The notes beneath the pieces were generated by a model, which was given only the letters and a program-made list of their open reading frames with translations, ran no database searches and was not told the DNA's origin. Positions 9,403-18,500 of a DNA stretch of 33,411 bases are shown in pieces. Source of the DNA: Acidovorax sp. (GTDB taxonomy: Bacteria > Pseudomonadota > Gammaproteobacteria > Burkholderiales > Burkholderiaceae_C). The position numbers were made by a program, and so were the translations under genes. The stretch's first letter is position 1. Each line of letters begins with the position of its first letter. The DNA lies in assembly GCA_018780365.1 (NCBI GenBank), contig JADMJR010000201.1, positions 1-33,411 on the forward strand, read 5' to 3'.

Positions 9403-10281
9403 TTATTCAAATTCTTCGGCGCTGGAGTGGGCCTGGGCCAAAAGCCAGTCGCTGAAGGCCGCCATGGCCCCGGTGGCGGGGCGTGACTGCAGCCGCGTGA
9501 GCCAGTAGGCACCTCGGTGCAGCTCCTGCGCAAAGGGCTGCACCAGCCGGCCCTGGCGCAGTTCGCGGGTGAACATGCGCACCGGCAGCAGCGCCATGCC
9601 TGCGCCCTGGGCGGCCGCCTCGGCCAGGGTGAGGGACGAGTCAAACACCGCGTCGCGCACCACGGGGCAGGGCGCACCGGCGGCCTCAAACCAGGCCGCC
9701 CACTCATCGGTGCGGTAGCTGCGCAGCAGGGGTTGCCGCGCCAGGTCGGCCGCCGTGCGCAGGCCATGGGCCAGCGCGGGTGTGCACATCACCGACATGG
9801 GCGCGTTCATGATGCGTTCGGCATGGGTGCCGTGCCAGGCGCCGTCGCCAAAGCGGATCGCACAGTCCAGCCCCTCGCCCGCCATGTCCACCCGGTTGTT
9901 GTGCGTGAGCAGGCGCAGGTCCACAAACGGGCAGGCCTGCTGAAAGTTGCGCAGCCGGGGCAGCAGCCAGCCCACGGCAAAGGTGCCCACGGCGCCCACC
10001 GTGAGCACCTCGCGCGGGCGGGTGTCGCCCAGCTTTTCCAGGGCGCGCTGCAGGTTGCCGAACGATTCCACCACCACGGGCAGCAGCGCCTGGCCCTCAT
10101 CGGTCAGTGCCAGCCCGCGCGGCAAGCGGCGAAACAGCGGCTTGCCCAGGCGGTCTTCGAGCTTGCGGATGTGCTGGCTCACCGCCGTCTGCGTCACGTG
10201 CAGCTCCTGGGCCGCGCGGGTGAGGTTCAGGTGACGGGCCGCCGCCTCGAAGGCGCGCAGGGCATTGAGCGGCAGGTGCAT
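9403..10281 (-). CDS. LysR-family regulator, AmpR/GcvA type, next to a beta-lactamase
   Basis: The 292-residue product is a LysR-type transcription factor. The N-terminal winged helix-turn-helix covers about 1-60 (LTRAAQELHVTQTAVSQHI is the recognition region, with LFRR after it). The rest is the periplasmic-binding-like effector domain (about 92-290). The opening LPLNALRAFEAAARHLN is typical of the AmpR/GcvA branch. It is divergent from a class A beta-lactamase with 112 bp between the start codons, the classic ampR-bla layout, so it likely controls that gene and itself from the shared region. Effectors of AmpR are cell-wall muropeptides; here that is inference. It cannot be called ampR with certainty. 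Confidence 0.9.
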   Translation of the reverse strand: MHLPLNALRAFEAAARHLNLTRAAQELHVTQTAVSQHIRKLEDRLGKPLFRRLPRGLALTDEGQALLPVVVESFGNLQRALEKLGDTRPREVLTVGAVGTFAVGWLLPRLRNFQQACPFVDLRLLTHNNRVDMAGEGLDCAIRFGDGAWHGTHAERIMNAPMSVMCTPALAHGLRTAADLARQPLLRSYRTDEWAAWFEAAGAPCPVVRDAVFDSSLTLAEAAAQGAGMALLPVRMFTRELRQGRLVQPFAQELHRGAYWLTRLQSRPATGAMAAFSDWLLAQAHSSAEEFE

Positions 10282-10393
10282 GTTGGCTTGAGCTGGAAGT
10301 TTTTCTTGGGTCTGGCGGCAATTATTGTCGATGGTGCTGGGGGCTCAGAGTCCTTATCGTTCGGACCTTGTTTTCACTTCACTCCAAATCTCT
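10282..10393. promoter_or_regulatory. Shared control region between the LysR regulator and the beta-lactamase
   Basis: These 112 bp separate the two divergent start codons and are richer in A+T near the bla start. By analogy with ampR-bla pairs they should hold the LysR operator and both promoters. I could not identify a convincing T-N11-A site or -35/-10 pair by eye. Confidence 0.55.
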
Positions 10394-11314
10394 ATGCAAA
10401 GACGACAGTTTTCCTTGGGCTTGATGGCCGCTACGGCGTTGCCCCTTTGGGGTTGCGCGGGTGTCGGCGAGGCCGCGAGCGGGCCGGGCGCCGCGGGCAC
10501 CCACCCGGCTGTGCGCACCTGGAACGAGACGCTGGCCGGTATCGAACGCAGCGCCCAAGGCCGCCTGGGCGTGGCCATGCTGGACACCGGATCGGGCCTG
10601 GCCCTGGGCTGGCGCCAGGACGAGCGTTTTGCCATGGCCAGCACCTTCAAGGCCGCGTTGGCGGGCTGGATGCTGGCGCTGGTGGACCAGGGCCGGGAGC
10701 GGCTGGATGCGCGCGTGCACTACGCGGCCACCGACGTGGTGGCGTATTCGCCCGTGAGCGGCCCCCGCGCGGGCAACGGCGGCGGCCTGACGGTGGGCGA
10801 ACTGTGTGCCGCCACCGTGAGCCTGAGCGACAACACCGCCGCCAATGTGCTGATGGCGCGCCATGGCGGCCCGGCGGGGTTCACGGCCTTTGTGCGCTCC
10901 CTGGGCGACGGCACCACGCGGCTGGACCGCACCGAGCCCACGCTCAACGAGGCCAAGGTGGGCGACCCGCGCGACACCACCACGCCGCTGGCCATGCTGC
11001 ACACGCTGCAAAAACTGGTGCTGGGCGATGCACTCACCCCCGCATCGCGCGCCTGGCTGCAGCGCTGGCTGGTGGAGACCAGCACGGGCGACAAGCGCCT
11101 GCGCGCCGGAGTGCCGGGCTGGAAGGTGGGTGACAAGACGGGCACGGCCAGTGAGAGCGGCACGGCCAACGACATCGGCGTGTTGTGGCCCCCGGGCGGC
11201 GGCGCGCCGGTGCTGGTGACCTGTTACCTCACGCGGTCTGCCGCCACGCCGCAGCAGCGCGACGCGGCGATTGCGCAGGTGGCGCGCGCCGTGGCGGCGG
11301 CCAGGCACGGATAG
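10394..11314 (+). CDS. Class A beta-lactamase
   Basis: This serine hydrolase opens beta-lactam rings in the periplasm. All class A motifs are present in the 306-residue product: Ser83-Thr-Phe-Lys86, Ser145-Asp-Asn147, the omega-loop Glu181 in EPTLN, and Lys248-Thr-Gly250. DRTEPTLNEA and GDPRDTTTP are strongly typical. The N-terminus MQRRQFSLGLMAA has the twin-arginine RRxF pattern. It is followed by LPLWGC, which resembles a lipobox except for Trp, so Tat export with possible lipidation at Cys21 is suggested. The start at 10394 was chosen because the open frame 69 bp further upstream would put non-signal residues before the twin Arg. It is divergent from an AmpR-type gene. The spectrum cannot be read from sequence alone. 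Confidence 0.94.
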   Translation: MQRRQFSLGLMAATALPLWGCAGVGEAASGPGAAGTHPAVRTWNETLAGIERSAQGRLGVAMLDTGSGLALGWRQDERFAMASTFKAALAGWMLALVDQGRERLDARVHYAATDVVAYSPVSGPRAGNGGGLTVGELCAATVSLSDNTAANVLMARHGGPAGFTAFVRSLGDGTTRLDRTEPTLNEAKVGDPRDTTTPLAMLHTLQKLVLGDALTPASRAWLQRWLVETSTGDKRLRAGVPGWKVGDKTGTASESGTANDIGVLWPPGGGAPVLVTCYLTRSAATPQQRDAAIAQVARAVAAARHG

Positions 11315-11370
11315 CCGGAGTCTTTTTTTGGCAGGGCCAGGAAGTCATTGGGGCTGCAATATCCCCCGCA

Positions 11371-11430
11371 CCGTTCGGGCTGAGCCTGTCGAAGCCTCGC
11401 GCGGCGCTTCGACAGGCTCAGCGTGAACGG
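11371..11430. repeat. REP-like hairpin, copy 1
   Basis: CCGTTCGGGCTGAGCCTG begins the left arm; the right arm is CTTCGACAGGCTCAGCGTG followed by AACGG. Together they form a long imperfect hairpin. It lies between the convergent beta-lactamase and argA genes. Copies 2 and 3 are at 19729-19789 and 30864-30923. Confidence 0.88.
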
Positions 11431-11477
11431 CTGTGGGGTTGCCGTGACCCAAGGCCCCCAAGCCGAAGACCGAAGAC

Positions 11478-12824
11478 TCAGAGCTTCTTGACCAGCACCT
11501 GGCTCTTGCGGTCCCAGTTGTACTTGCGCTTGCGTGCATCGGGCAGCCAGTCCGGGTCCACCGGCTGAAAACCACGTTTGATGAACCAGTGCATGGTGCG
11601 GGTGGTCAGCACAAAGATGCTGTCCAGGCCCAAGAGGCGCGCGCGCTGTTCGATGCGCTTGAGCAGCTTCTCGCCGTCGCCCGTGCCCTGGCTTTGCGGT
11701 GATACGGTGACGGCCGCCATCTCTGCGGTCCTGGCTTCTGGGTAGGGGTACAGCGCCGCGCAGCCAAAGATCACGCCGTCGTGTTCGATGATGGTGTAGG
11801 TGGCGATGTCGCGCTCGATCTCGGTGCGGTCGCGTTTGACCAGCGTGCCATCTTTCTCAAACGGCTCGATGAGCTGCAGGATGCCGCCCACGTCGTCAAT
11901 CGTGGCCTCGCGCAGCTCTTCGAGTTTTTCGTCGATGACCATGGTGCCGATGCCATCGTGCACATACACCTCGAGCAGCAGCGAGCCGTCCACCGCAAAC
12001 GGCAGGATGTGGCTGCGTTCCACGCCCGCCTTGCAGGCCTTCACGCAGTGCTGCAGATAAAAGCCCGTGTCGGTGGGCGTCTGGGCCGTGGGCAGCGTGG
12101 CCAGCAGGGCCTGCGCGGCGGCCAGTGGCAGCTCGGTGTCGATGGGGTTGTCCTCGCCCTCTGGCTCGCCGGGCGCCATGCGGATGCCGGGCACCTCGGT
12201 CAAAAAGATCAGTTTGTCGGCGCGCAGCTCGATGGCCACGCTGGTGGCCACTTCTTCCATGCTCAGGTTGAAGGCCTCGCCCGTGGGTGAGAAACCGAAC
12301 GGCGACAGCAGCACCAGCGCGCCCATGTCCAGCGTTTGCCGGATGCCCGCCACGTCCACCTTGCGCACCAGGCCCGAGTGCTGGAAATCCACGCCATCCA
12401 CAATGCCCACCGGCCGCGCGGTGAGGAAGTTGCCCGAGATCACACGCACCGTGGCGCCCGCCATGGGCGTGTTGGGCAGGCCCTGGCTGAAGGCGGCCTC
12501 GATCTCGTAGCGCAGCTGGCCGGCGGCCTCCTGAGCGCAGTCGAGCGCCACCGAGTCGGTGATGCGGATGCCGTGCGAGTATTTGGCCTCATGCCCCTTG
12601 GCCGCCAGTTGCTCGTTGACCTGCGGGCGAAAGCCGTGCACCAGCACGATCTTCACACCCATGGCCTGGATCAGCGCCAGATCCTGCGCAATGTTGTGCA
12701 GCTTGCCGGCCGCGATGCCTTCACCCGTCAGCCCGATCACGAAGGTCTGGTTGCGAAACTTGTGGATGTAGGGCGCCACCGAGCGGAACCAGGGGACGAA
12801 GGTGAAATTGAAAACGGCGGACAT
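11478..12824 (-). CDS. argA: Amino-acid N-acetyltransferase (N-acetylglutamate synthase)
   Basis: ArgA transfers acetyl from acetyl-CoA to glutamate, the first step of arginine synthesis, in the cytoplasm, and is normally feedback-inhibited by arginine. The 448-residue product has the expected two parts: an amino-acid-kinase fold (about 20-285, with KIVLVHGFRPQVNEQL and VDGVDFQHSGLVRKVD) that senses arginine, and a GNAT acetyltransferase domain (about 300-445, with AAVTVSPQSQGTGDGEKLL as the acetyl-CoA loop). The last residues, RKSQVLVKKL, match the family end. It lies 85 bp downstream of the AAA/M41 protease gene on the same strand and may be co-transcribed. Length is normal. Confidence 0.96.
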   Translation of the reverse strand: MSAVFNFTFVPWFRSVAPYIHKFRNQTFVIGLTGEGIAAGKLHNIAQDLALIQAMGVKIVLVHGFRPQVNEQLAAKGHEAKYSHGIRITDSVALDCAQEAAGQLRYEIEAAFSQGLPNTPMAGATVRVISGNFLTARPVGIVDGVDFQHSGLVRKVDVAGIRQTLDMGALVLLSPFGFSPTGEAFNLSMEEVATSVAIELRADKLIFLTEVPGIRMAPGEPEGEDNPIDTELPLAAAQALLATLPTAQTPTDTGFYLQHCVKACKAGVERSHILPFAVDGSLLLEVYVHDGIGTMVIDEKLEELREATIDDVGGILQLIEPFEKDGTLVKRDRTEIERDIATYTIIEHDGVIFGCAALYPYPEARTAEMAAVTVSPQSQGTGDGEKLLKRIEQRARLLGLDSIFVLTTRTMHWFIKRGFQPVDPDWLPDARKRKYNWDRKSQVLVKKL

Positions 12825-12909
12825 GGGCGGTGGAAAGCGGTGGAATGGCCTTGGAGCGAGGGAAAAACCGGCAACAGCAGGCGGCTACAGAGGGCCGCCA
12901 AGTCGCGCA

Positions 12910-14940
12910 TCATAAGCATGCAGGGCTTTCACTGTCTGGGGCGTGTGCCGCTTGGCCCCCGGTTTGTTGCTGAAACGCGGCCAGCCGGGCCGCAAAGGGC
13001 TCCAGGATCAGGGCGTCATCAGGCCCCGAGTGGGCCGCCACCGCAATGGCCACGCCGCTGTGGGCCATCAACGCTTGCATCTCGGGCTGGGCGATCATGC
13101 CGTGGTCCAGCAGGGCCTCCACCAGGCGGGTCAGGGCACTCCGGTGCTGGTGCAGCAGGGCGCTGGCGCGCTGGTACTGGGACTGCAGCAGTTCCTCAAT
13201 GGCGGCGTTGCTGGGTTCCACGTCGGTGTTGAGGTGGTTGTCCAGCTCCACCGTCACGTCGGTGCGCGACAGGCGCGTGCCAAAGCCATGGTGGCGGATG
13301 TACCGCGCCGCTTCGGCCGTGACCTGCTTGTAGTCCTGCTCGGCGCCGGTTGTGCAGGCCATTTCGCCAAACACCAGCTCTTCGGCCACGCGGCCCGCCA
13401 AGCCCACGCACATCATGTCCAGCGCGTTTTGGCGGGTGGTGACCTTGAGCCCCGCAAAGCTGTTGTAGCCGCCCTCGAACGAGGCGATGTTGATCTTCAC
13501 CTCCTGCGGGGCCTGGCCGAACAGCAGGCAGTACACCAGCCCGTGGCCCGCCTCGTGCACCGCCAGCAGGGCACGAAAGTCGGCATTGGCGCGCTGCTTG
13601 AGGCGGTTCAGCTCCAGCGTGACGGAAAATTGCGCCTGCTGCACATCGCCCAGGGTGCAGATGCCACGCACCAGCAGATGGCGCTTGTCCGCTGCCAGCG
13701 CGATACCAAAGCTCTGCGCCAGGGGCAGCTGCTGCTCCAGCACCCACAGCGCGGCGTTGACCAGGTTGGCGCTCAGGATGGCGTGCACCGACGAGAACAG
13801 CGGCCGCGTGCCCTGCGCCGGAAACACCGCGTTGGCATACAGCTCATCCAGCACGTCCTGCCCGATGGCAAAGCGCACGCCGCATTGGGTGGCAATGTCG
13901 TCGCAGTACCGCGCGCACAGGTTGCGGATGAGCTGCTCGTAGGTGGCCTTGTTGAACGAGGGGTAGATCACATGCTCGTTGCCCAGCCGGGCGATCTGCT
14001 CGGGCTTGAAGCGTTCGCTGAGCGCCTTCTTCACATCGATGAGGGAGAGCTTGCGCGTGAGGCGGTGGAAGATGTCGGCGTCGGTGTCGCAGTCTTCCAC
14101 GCGCTGGGCGGTCTCGTGGTACATCTCGTCGAGGTTGCCGCACACAAACACCAAGAGCTTGCTGTAGTCCGTCTCCCACGACGACAGAGACTGCTGAAAC
14201 CGCGTGAACAGCGCCTGCACCTGTGCGGGCGGCCACTGCATGATCTCGGCCAGGGGCTCCGAGAGCTTGAGCATGCGCTTGAGCTCCTGCGCATCCCAGG
14301 CGTCGAGCTGGAAGCGGTAGGGTTTCTTGCCAGCGCGCTCCTCCTCGTTGTCGTCGGCCCGTTCGGCTTCGTAGTGCGCGTCGGCCAGCTTGCGCTCGAT
14401 GTTGGTGAGGGCACTCAGCGCGGGCGGCAGGCGCCCGTCGGACAGCAGCGTCCACACATCCTGGTAGCGCTCCACCTTCACGTCGGCGCCCTTGGTGTCC
14501 ACCGTGCGAAAGCGCTGGAACTCGTCCAGCACCAGCATGCCCGGCGCGCCCTCGTGGATGCCGGAGTCGCCCAGCATGCCCGAGATGGACGAGCTGCGGT
14601 AGCTCGCTCCGTGGCTGAAACCGTCCATCTGCACTTCCACAAAACGGTCGTAAAAGCCCAGCAACTGTGCCAGGCGCCGCGTGAGCTGCGTCTTGCCCGT
14701 GCCGGTCAGGCCCCATAGGCAGACGATGACGGGCCGGGTGATGAGCTGGGGCAGCACATACCAGGCGCGGATGGCATCGATCACGCGGTCGATCACATCG
14801 TCGATGCCAAACAGCTCGGCCTTGAGCTGCGTTGTGGCCAACGCCAGTGCCTGCTGGCGCTGGGCCAGCAGCTCCCGGTGGGCGGTGCCCGGTGTGTGCC
14901 GCTCCTGCGGCGTGGTTTCTTGAAGGGAGGAAAGGTCCAT
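12910..14940 (-). CDS. Soluble Clp/HSP100-like AAA+ ATPase fused to an M41 (FtsH-type) zinc peptidase
   Basis: The 676-residue product probably unfolds and degrades proteins in the cytoplasm. An AAA+ module holds Walker A GLTGTGKT (77-84), Walker B MLVLDE (135-140), sensor-1 Asn269 and an RFKPEQIARL box (310-319) like that of Clp/HSP100 proteins. About 125 residues lie between Walker B and sensor 1, more than usual, with a charged stretch. The C-terminal half is an M41 peptidase: His462-Glu-Ala-Gly-His466 and Asp536 in the TTGAEQDY segment, the third zinc ligand. Unlike FtsH, I see no membrane helix, and the ATPase is not the FtsH kind. The start at MDLSSLQ was chosen because the upstream extension looks unlike protein. 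It lies 22 bp after a small basic gene. Confidence 0.88.
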   Translation of the reverse strand: MDLSSLQETTPQERHTPGTAHRELLAQRQQALALATTQLKAELFGIDDVIDRVIDAIRAWYVLPQLITRPVIVCLWGLTGTGKTQLTRRLAQLLGFYDRFVEVQMDGFSHGASYRSSSISGMLGDSGIHEGAPGMLVLDEFQRFRTVDTKGADVKVERYQDVWTLLSDGRLPPALSALTNIERKLADAHYEAERADDNEEERAGKKPYRFQLDAWDAQELKRMLKLSEPLAEIMQWPPAQVQALFTRFQQSLSSWETDYSKLLVFVCGNLDEMYHETAQRVEDCDTDADIFHRLTRKLSLIDVKKALSERFKPEQIARLGNEHVIYPSFNKATYEQLIRNLCARYCDDIATQCGVRFAIGQDVLDELYANAVFPAQGTRPLFSSVHAILSANLVNAALWVLEQQLPLAQSFGIALAADKRHLLVRGICTLGDVQQAQFSVTLELNRLKQRANADFRALLAVHEAGHGLVYCLLFGQAPQEVKINIASFEGGYNSFAGLKVTTRQNALDMMCVGLAGRVAEELVFGEMACTTGAEQDYKQVTAEAARYIRHHGFGTRLSRTDVTVELDNHLNTDVEPSNAAIEELLQSQYQRASALLHQHRSALTRLVEALLDHGMIAQPEMQALMAHSGVAIAVAAHSGPDDALILEPFAARLAAFQQQTGGQAAHAPDSESPACL

Positions 14941-14962
14941 GGTTTTCAATCGTTGTTTTGCA

Positions 14963-15214
14963 TCAGTCGCTTTCGGTGAAGCGGGATGTCTGGATCGCCT
15001 TGCGCAGGGCGACGTTGTCCGCGCGGCGCTGGGCCCCACGGGTTCGGATGTGCTTGCCTGCCGCACTGGACAGGCTGCGTTGGGCCAGCGCGGTGGCCAC
15101 AGGGTTTCGGGGCGGGCCCGAGGCTTCGAGCTGTAGCACCAGGGGCTGCTTCATGCGGCGCAGCTTTTTGATTTCACCCTGGGCGTAGGCCCGAGACAAT
15201 TTTTGGGCACTCAT
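14963..15214 (-). CDS. Small basic protein of unknown function (83 aa), upstream of the AAA/M41 protease
   Basis: I do not recognise the family. The chosen ATG (MSAQKLSRAYAQGEIKKLRR) has GTGGAG about 11 bp upstream; the longer open frame lacks support. The product is strongly basic (many Arg and Lys) with few acidic residues, no Cys and no membrane segment, which could suit nucleic-acid or partner binding. It ends 22 bp before the AAA/M41 gene on the same strand, so the two are probably co-transcribed, and it may be an adaptor or substrate of that protease. This is inferred from position only. Confidence 0.6.
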   Translation of the reverse strand: MSAQKLSRAYAQGEIKKLRRMKQPLVLQLEASGPPRNPVATALAQRSLSSAAGKHIRTRGAQRRADNVALRKAIQTSRFTESD

Positions 15215-15577
15215 GGTGTGCACGTACTCCACAAACAAAAAACCCCGGCAATGGAGCCAGGGCTTGCGGAGCGCGTGAATTTGGTGCGCTGGTGCTTTCG
15301 CCATGGCTGAACTGTGTGTGCACAGTCCAGCCGGGGCGGTGGACTGTGGTCAGACGGGTGCGGTGCAAAGGGCAGACATGTCAGGGACCTCCAGGGGTTC
15401 GTTCGGGCCGCGCGCCAAAGGGGCGCTGTGTGAATAACGGATTCCGAAGAATGGGCGCGATTTTGGCGATGCTGGGCGGCTTTGGCAACGAAAAGCGCTG
15501 AAAATGCCGCGCAATGTCGCACCAAAAGCACAGAAGCGGCCAGCGGGGCAGGGTGCCGCTACCGATAATGCGGGCCT
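15215..15577. promoter_or_regulatory. Divergent intergenic region with an inverted repeat
   Basis: These 363 bp lie between the small basic gene (minus) and hrpA (plus), so promoters for both should be here. A perfect inverted repeat CACAGTCC-N12-GGACTGTG occupies 15321-15348. It could be an operator or an RNA hairpin. No convincing gene, -35/-10 pair or known riboswitch was seen; a 69-codon open frame within it shows no protein-like features. Confidence 0.5.
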
Positions 15578-18500
15578 ATGTCTTCTTCTGATCCGCGTTT
15601 GCCTGAGCCTTCCCGCGCCCCCGCACCCACACAGATACCCGTTTCGCCACCCGCGCCGCTGCGCATCGAGTTTCCCGAGTCCCTGCCCGTGTCGGGCAAG
15701 CGCGAAGAGATCATGGAGGCCATCACCCGGCACCAGGTCATCATCGTGTGTGGTGAAACGGGCTCGGGAAAGACCACGCAGTTGCCCAAGATTGCGCTGG
15801 CGTTGGGCCGTGGCAAGTGCAATGCCAAGCCCGGCACCAAAGGCCAGCTCATCGGCCACACCCAGCCGCGCCGCATTGCGGCCAGCAGCGTGGCCAAGCG
15901 CATTGCCGAGGAGTTGAAGACACCGCTCGGTGATGTGGTGGGTTTCAAGGTGCGGTTCCAGGACCGCCTCTCCCGCGATGCCTCCGTCAAGCTCATGACC
16001 GACGGCATCTTGCTGGCCGAGACGCAGACCGATCCTCTGCTCAAGAATTACGACACCATCATCATCGACGAGGCGCACGAGCGCAGCCTCAACATCGACT
16101 TCCTGCTGGGTTACATCCGCCAGATCCTTCCGCGCCGACCGGACCTCAAGGTCATCGTCACCTCGGCCACCATCGATGCCGACCGGTTTGCCAAGCATTT
16201 TGAATCGGCCAAAGGCCCAGCGCCCGTCATCATGGTGTCGGGCCGCACCTTCCCGGTGGAGCAGCGTTACCGCGCATTTGAAGAAAGCCGCGACTACGGC
16301 CTGAACGAGGCCATTGCCGATGGCGTGGACGAGCTGTGGCAGGGCAATGCGGCGGGCGACATCCTGGTCTTTCTGCCTGGCGAGCGCGAAATCCGCGAGG
16401 CGGCCGACCACCTGCGCAAGCACCTGTCGCACCAGCCCGTGATGCGCAACGCCGAGGTGCTGCCATTGTTTGCGCGGCTGTCGCAGGCCGAGCAGGACCG
16501 CATCTTTGACGGCCACACGGGCCGCCGCATCGTGCTGGCCACCAACGTGGCAGAGACATCGCTCACCGTGCCTGGCATTCGGTATGTGATCGATGCAGGC
16601 ACAGCGCGCGTGAAGCGCTACAGTTTTCGCAGCAAGGTGGAGCAGTTGCTGGTCGAGCCCATCAGCCAGGCCGCCGCCAACCAGCGCGCGGGCCGTTGTG
16701 GCCGCGTGGCCAACGGCATCTGCATCCGCCTGTATGACGAGGCCGACTTCAACAGCCGCCCGCGTTTTACCGACCCCGAAATCCTGCGCAGTTCGCTCGC
16801 AGGCGTCATCTTGCGCATGAAGTCGCTGCACCTGGGCGATGTGGTGCAGTTCCCCTTCATCGAGGCCCCCTCGGGCCGCGCGATTGCCGACGGCTACCAG
16901 TTGCTGGCCGAACTGGGCGCGGTGGACGATGCCAACGAGCTCACGCCCATGGGCGTGGAACTGTCGCGCCTGCCGCTGGACCCCCGCGTGGGCCGCATGA
17001 TTCTGGAAGCGCGCGACCGCAAGGCGCTCGACGAAGTGCTGGTGATTGCCAGCGCGCTCAGCGTGCAGGACGTGCGCGACCGGCCCATGGAGGCCCAGCA
17101 GCAGGCCGACCAGGCCCACGCCAAGTTTGACGACGACAAGAGCGAGTTCAGTGGCTACCTCAAGCTGTGGAAGTGGATCAACGAGGCCCGGGGCGGGGCG
17201 CCCAGCCTGCCATCGGCCCGTGCACAGAAGGCCTTGGCCGCGCAGAAGGCGCCATCGCAGGCCTTTTTGCCGGTGGCGCAACGCTCGGCCGCCGCCGGGG
17301 CCCAGCCAACAAGCGCCGCGCCCGTGCCCGCACCGGCCGCGACCCACAAGCTCAGCAACCGCCAGTACGAGCAATTGCTGCGGCAGAACTTCATCAGCAT
17401 TCGCCGCTTGCGCGAATGGCGCGACATCCACACCCAGTTGCTCACCGTGGTGACCGAGCACAAGTGGCAGATCAACACCCAGCCCGCCAGCTACGAACAG
17501 TTGCACCTGGCCATGCTGGCGGGCTTGCTGGGCAACGTGGGCGCCAAGGGCGATGAGGAAGACTGGTACCTGGGCGCACGCGGCATCAAGTTCTACAAGC
17601 ACCCCGGTGCGCACCTGAGCAAGAAGCCCGGGCGCTGGATCATCGCGTCGGAACTCGTGGAGACCACGCGCCTGTTCGGCCGGGGCATTGCGGCCATCGA
17701 GCCGCAGTGGCTGGAACAGATGGGCGGGCACTTGCTGAAGAAGCAGCTGCTCGATCCGCACTGGGAGAAGAAGTCTGCCGAGGTGGTGGCGCTGGAGCGC
17801 GCCACGCTGTATGGCATCGTGGTCTACAACAACCGCCGCGTGAACTTTGGCAAGGTCGACCCCTACGCCGCGCGCGAGATCTTCATCCGTGAGGCCCTGG
17901 TGGGCAGCAACTGGGAGACCAAGCTGCCCTTCCTGGCCGCCAACCAGAAGCTCATTGCCAAGGTCGAAGAGCTGGAACACAAGTCCCGCCGCCAGGACGT
18001 GCTGGTGGACGATGAGCTCATCTACGCCTTCTACGACCAGCAGCTGCCGCCCGAGGTGTGCAGCGGCCACAGCTTCGAGGCGTGGTACCGCGAGGAAAGT
18101 AAAAAGCGCCCCGACCTGCTCAAGCTCACCCGCGACGAGCTGATGCGCCACGAGGCCGCAGGCATCACCACCAACGCGTTTCCCAAAACCGTGCGCCTGG
18201 GCGGCGTGGACTGCACCGCCACCTACCTGCACGAGCCCGGCGATGCGCGCGACGGCATCACCGTGACCATTCCGCTTTTTGTGCTCAACCAGGTGAGCGA
18301 TGAGCGCTGCGAATGGCTGGTGCCCGGCATGCTCAAGGACAAGATCCAGGCGCTGCTCAAAAGCCTGCACCAGCGCCCGCGCAGCCGCTTTGTGCCGCTG
18401 CCCGAGTCGGCCACGCGCCTGGCGGGGCTGCTGGGCGCGCCCGAGCGATTTGGCACGGGCAGCCTGACGGATGTGCTGCTCAAGCAGGTGCGCGACGAAA

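Noticed and set aside
10325..10393. An earlier start for the beta-lactamase adding 23 residues
   Set aside because: It would bury the twin-arginine signal inside the protein and extend into the shared control region.
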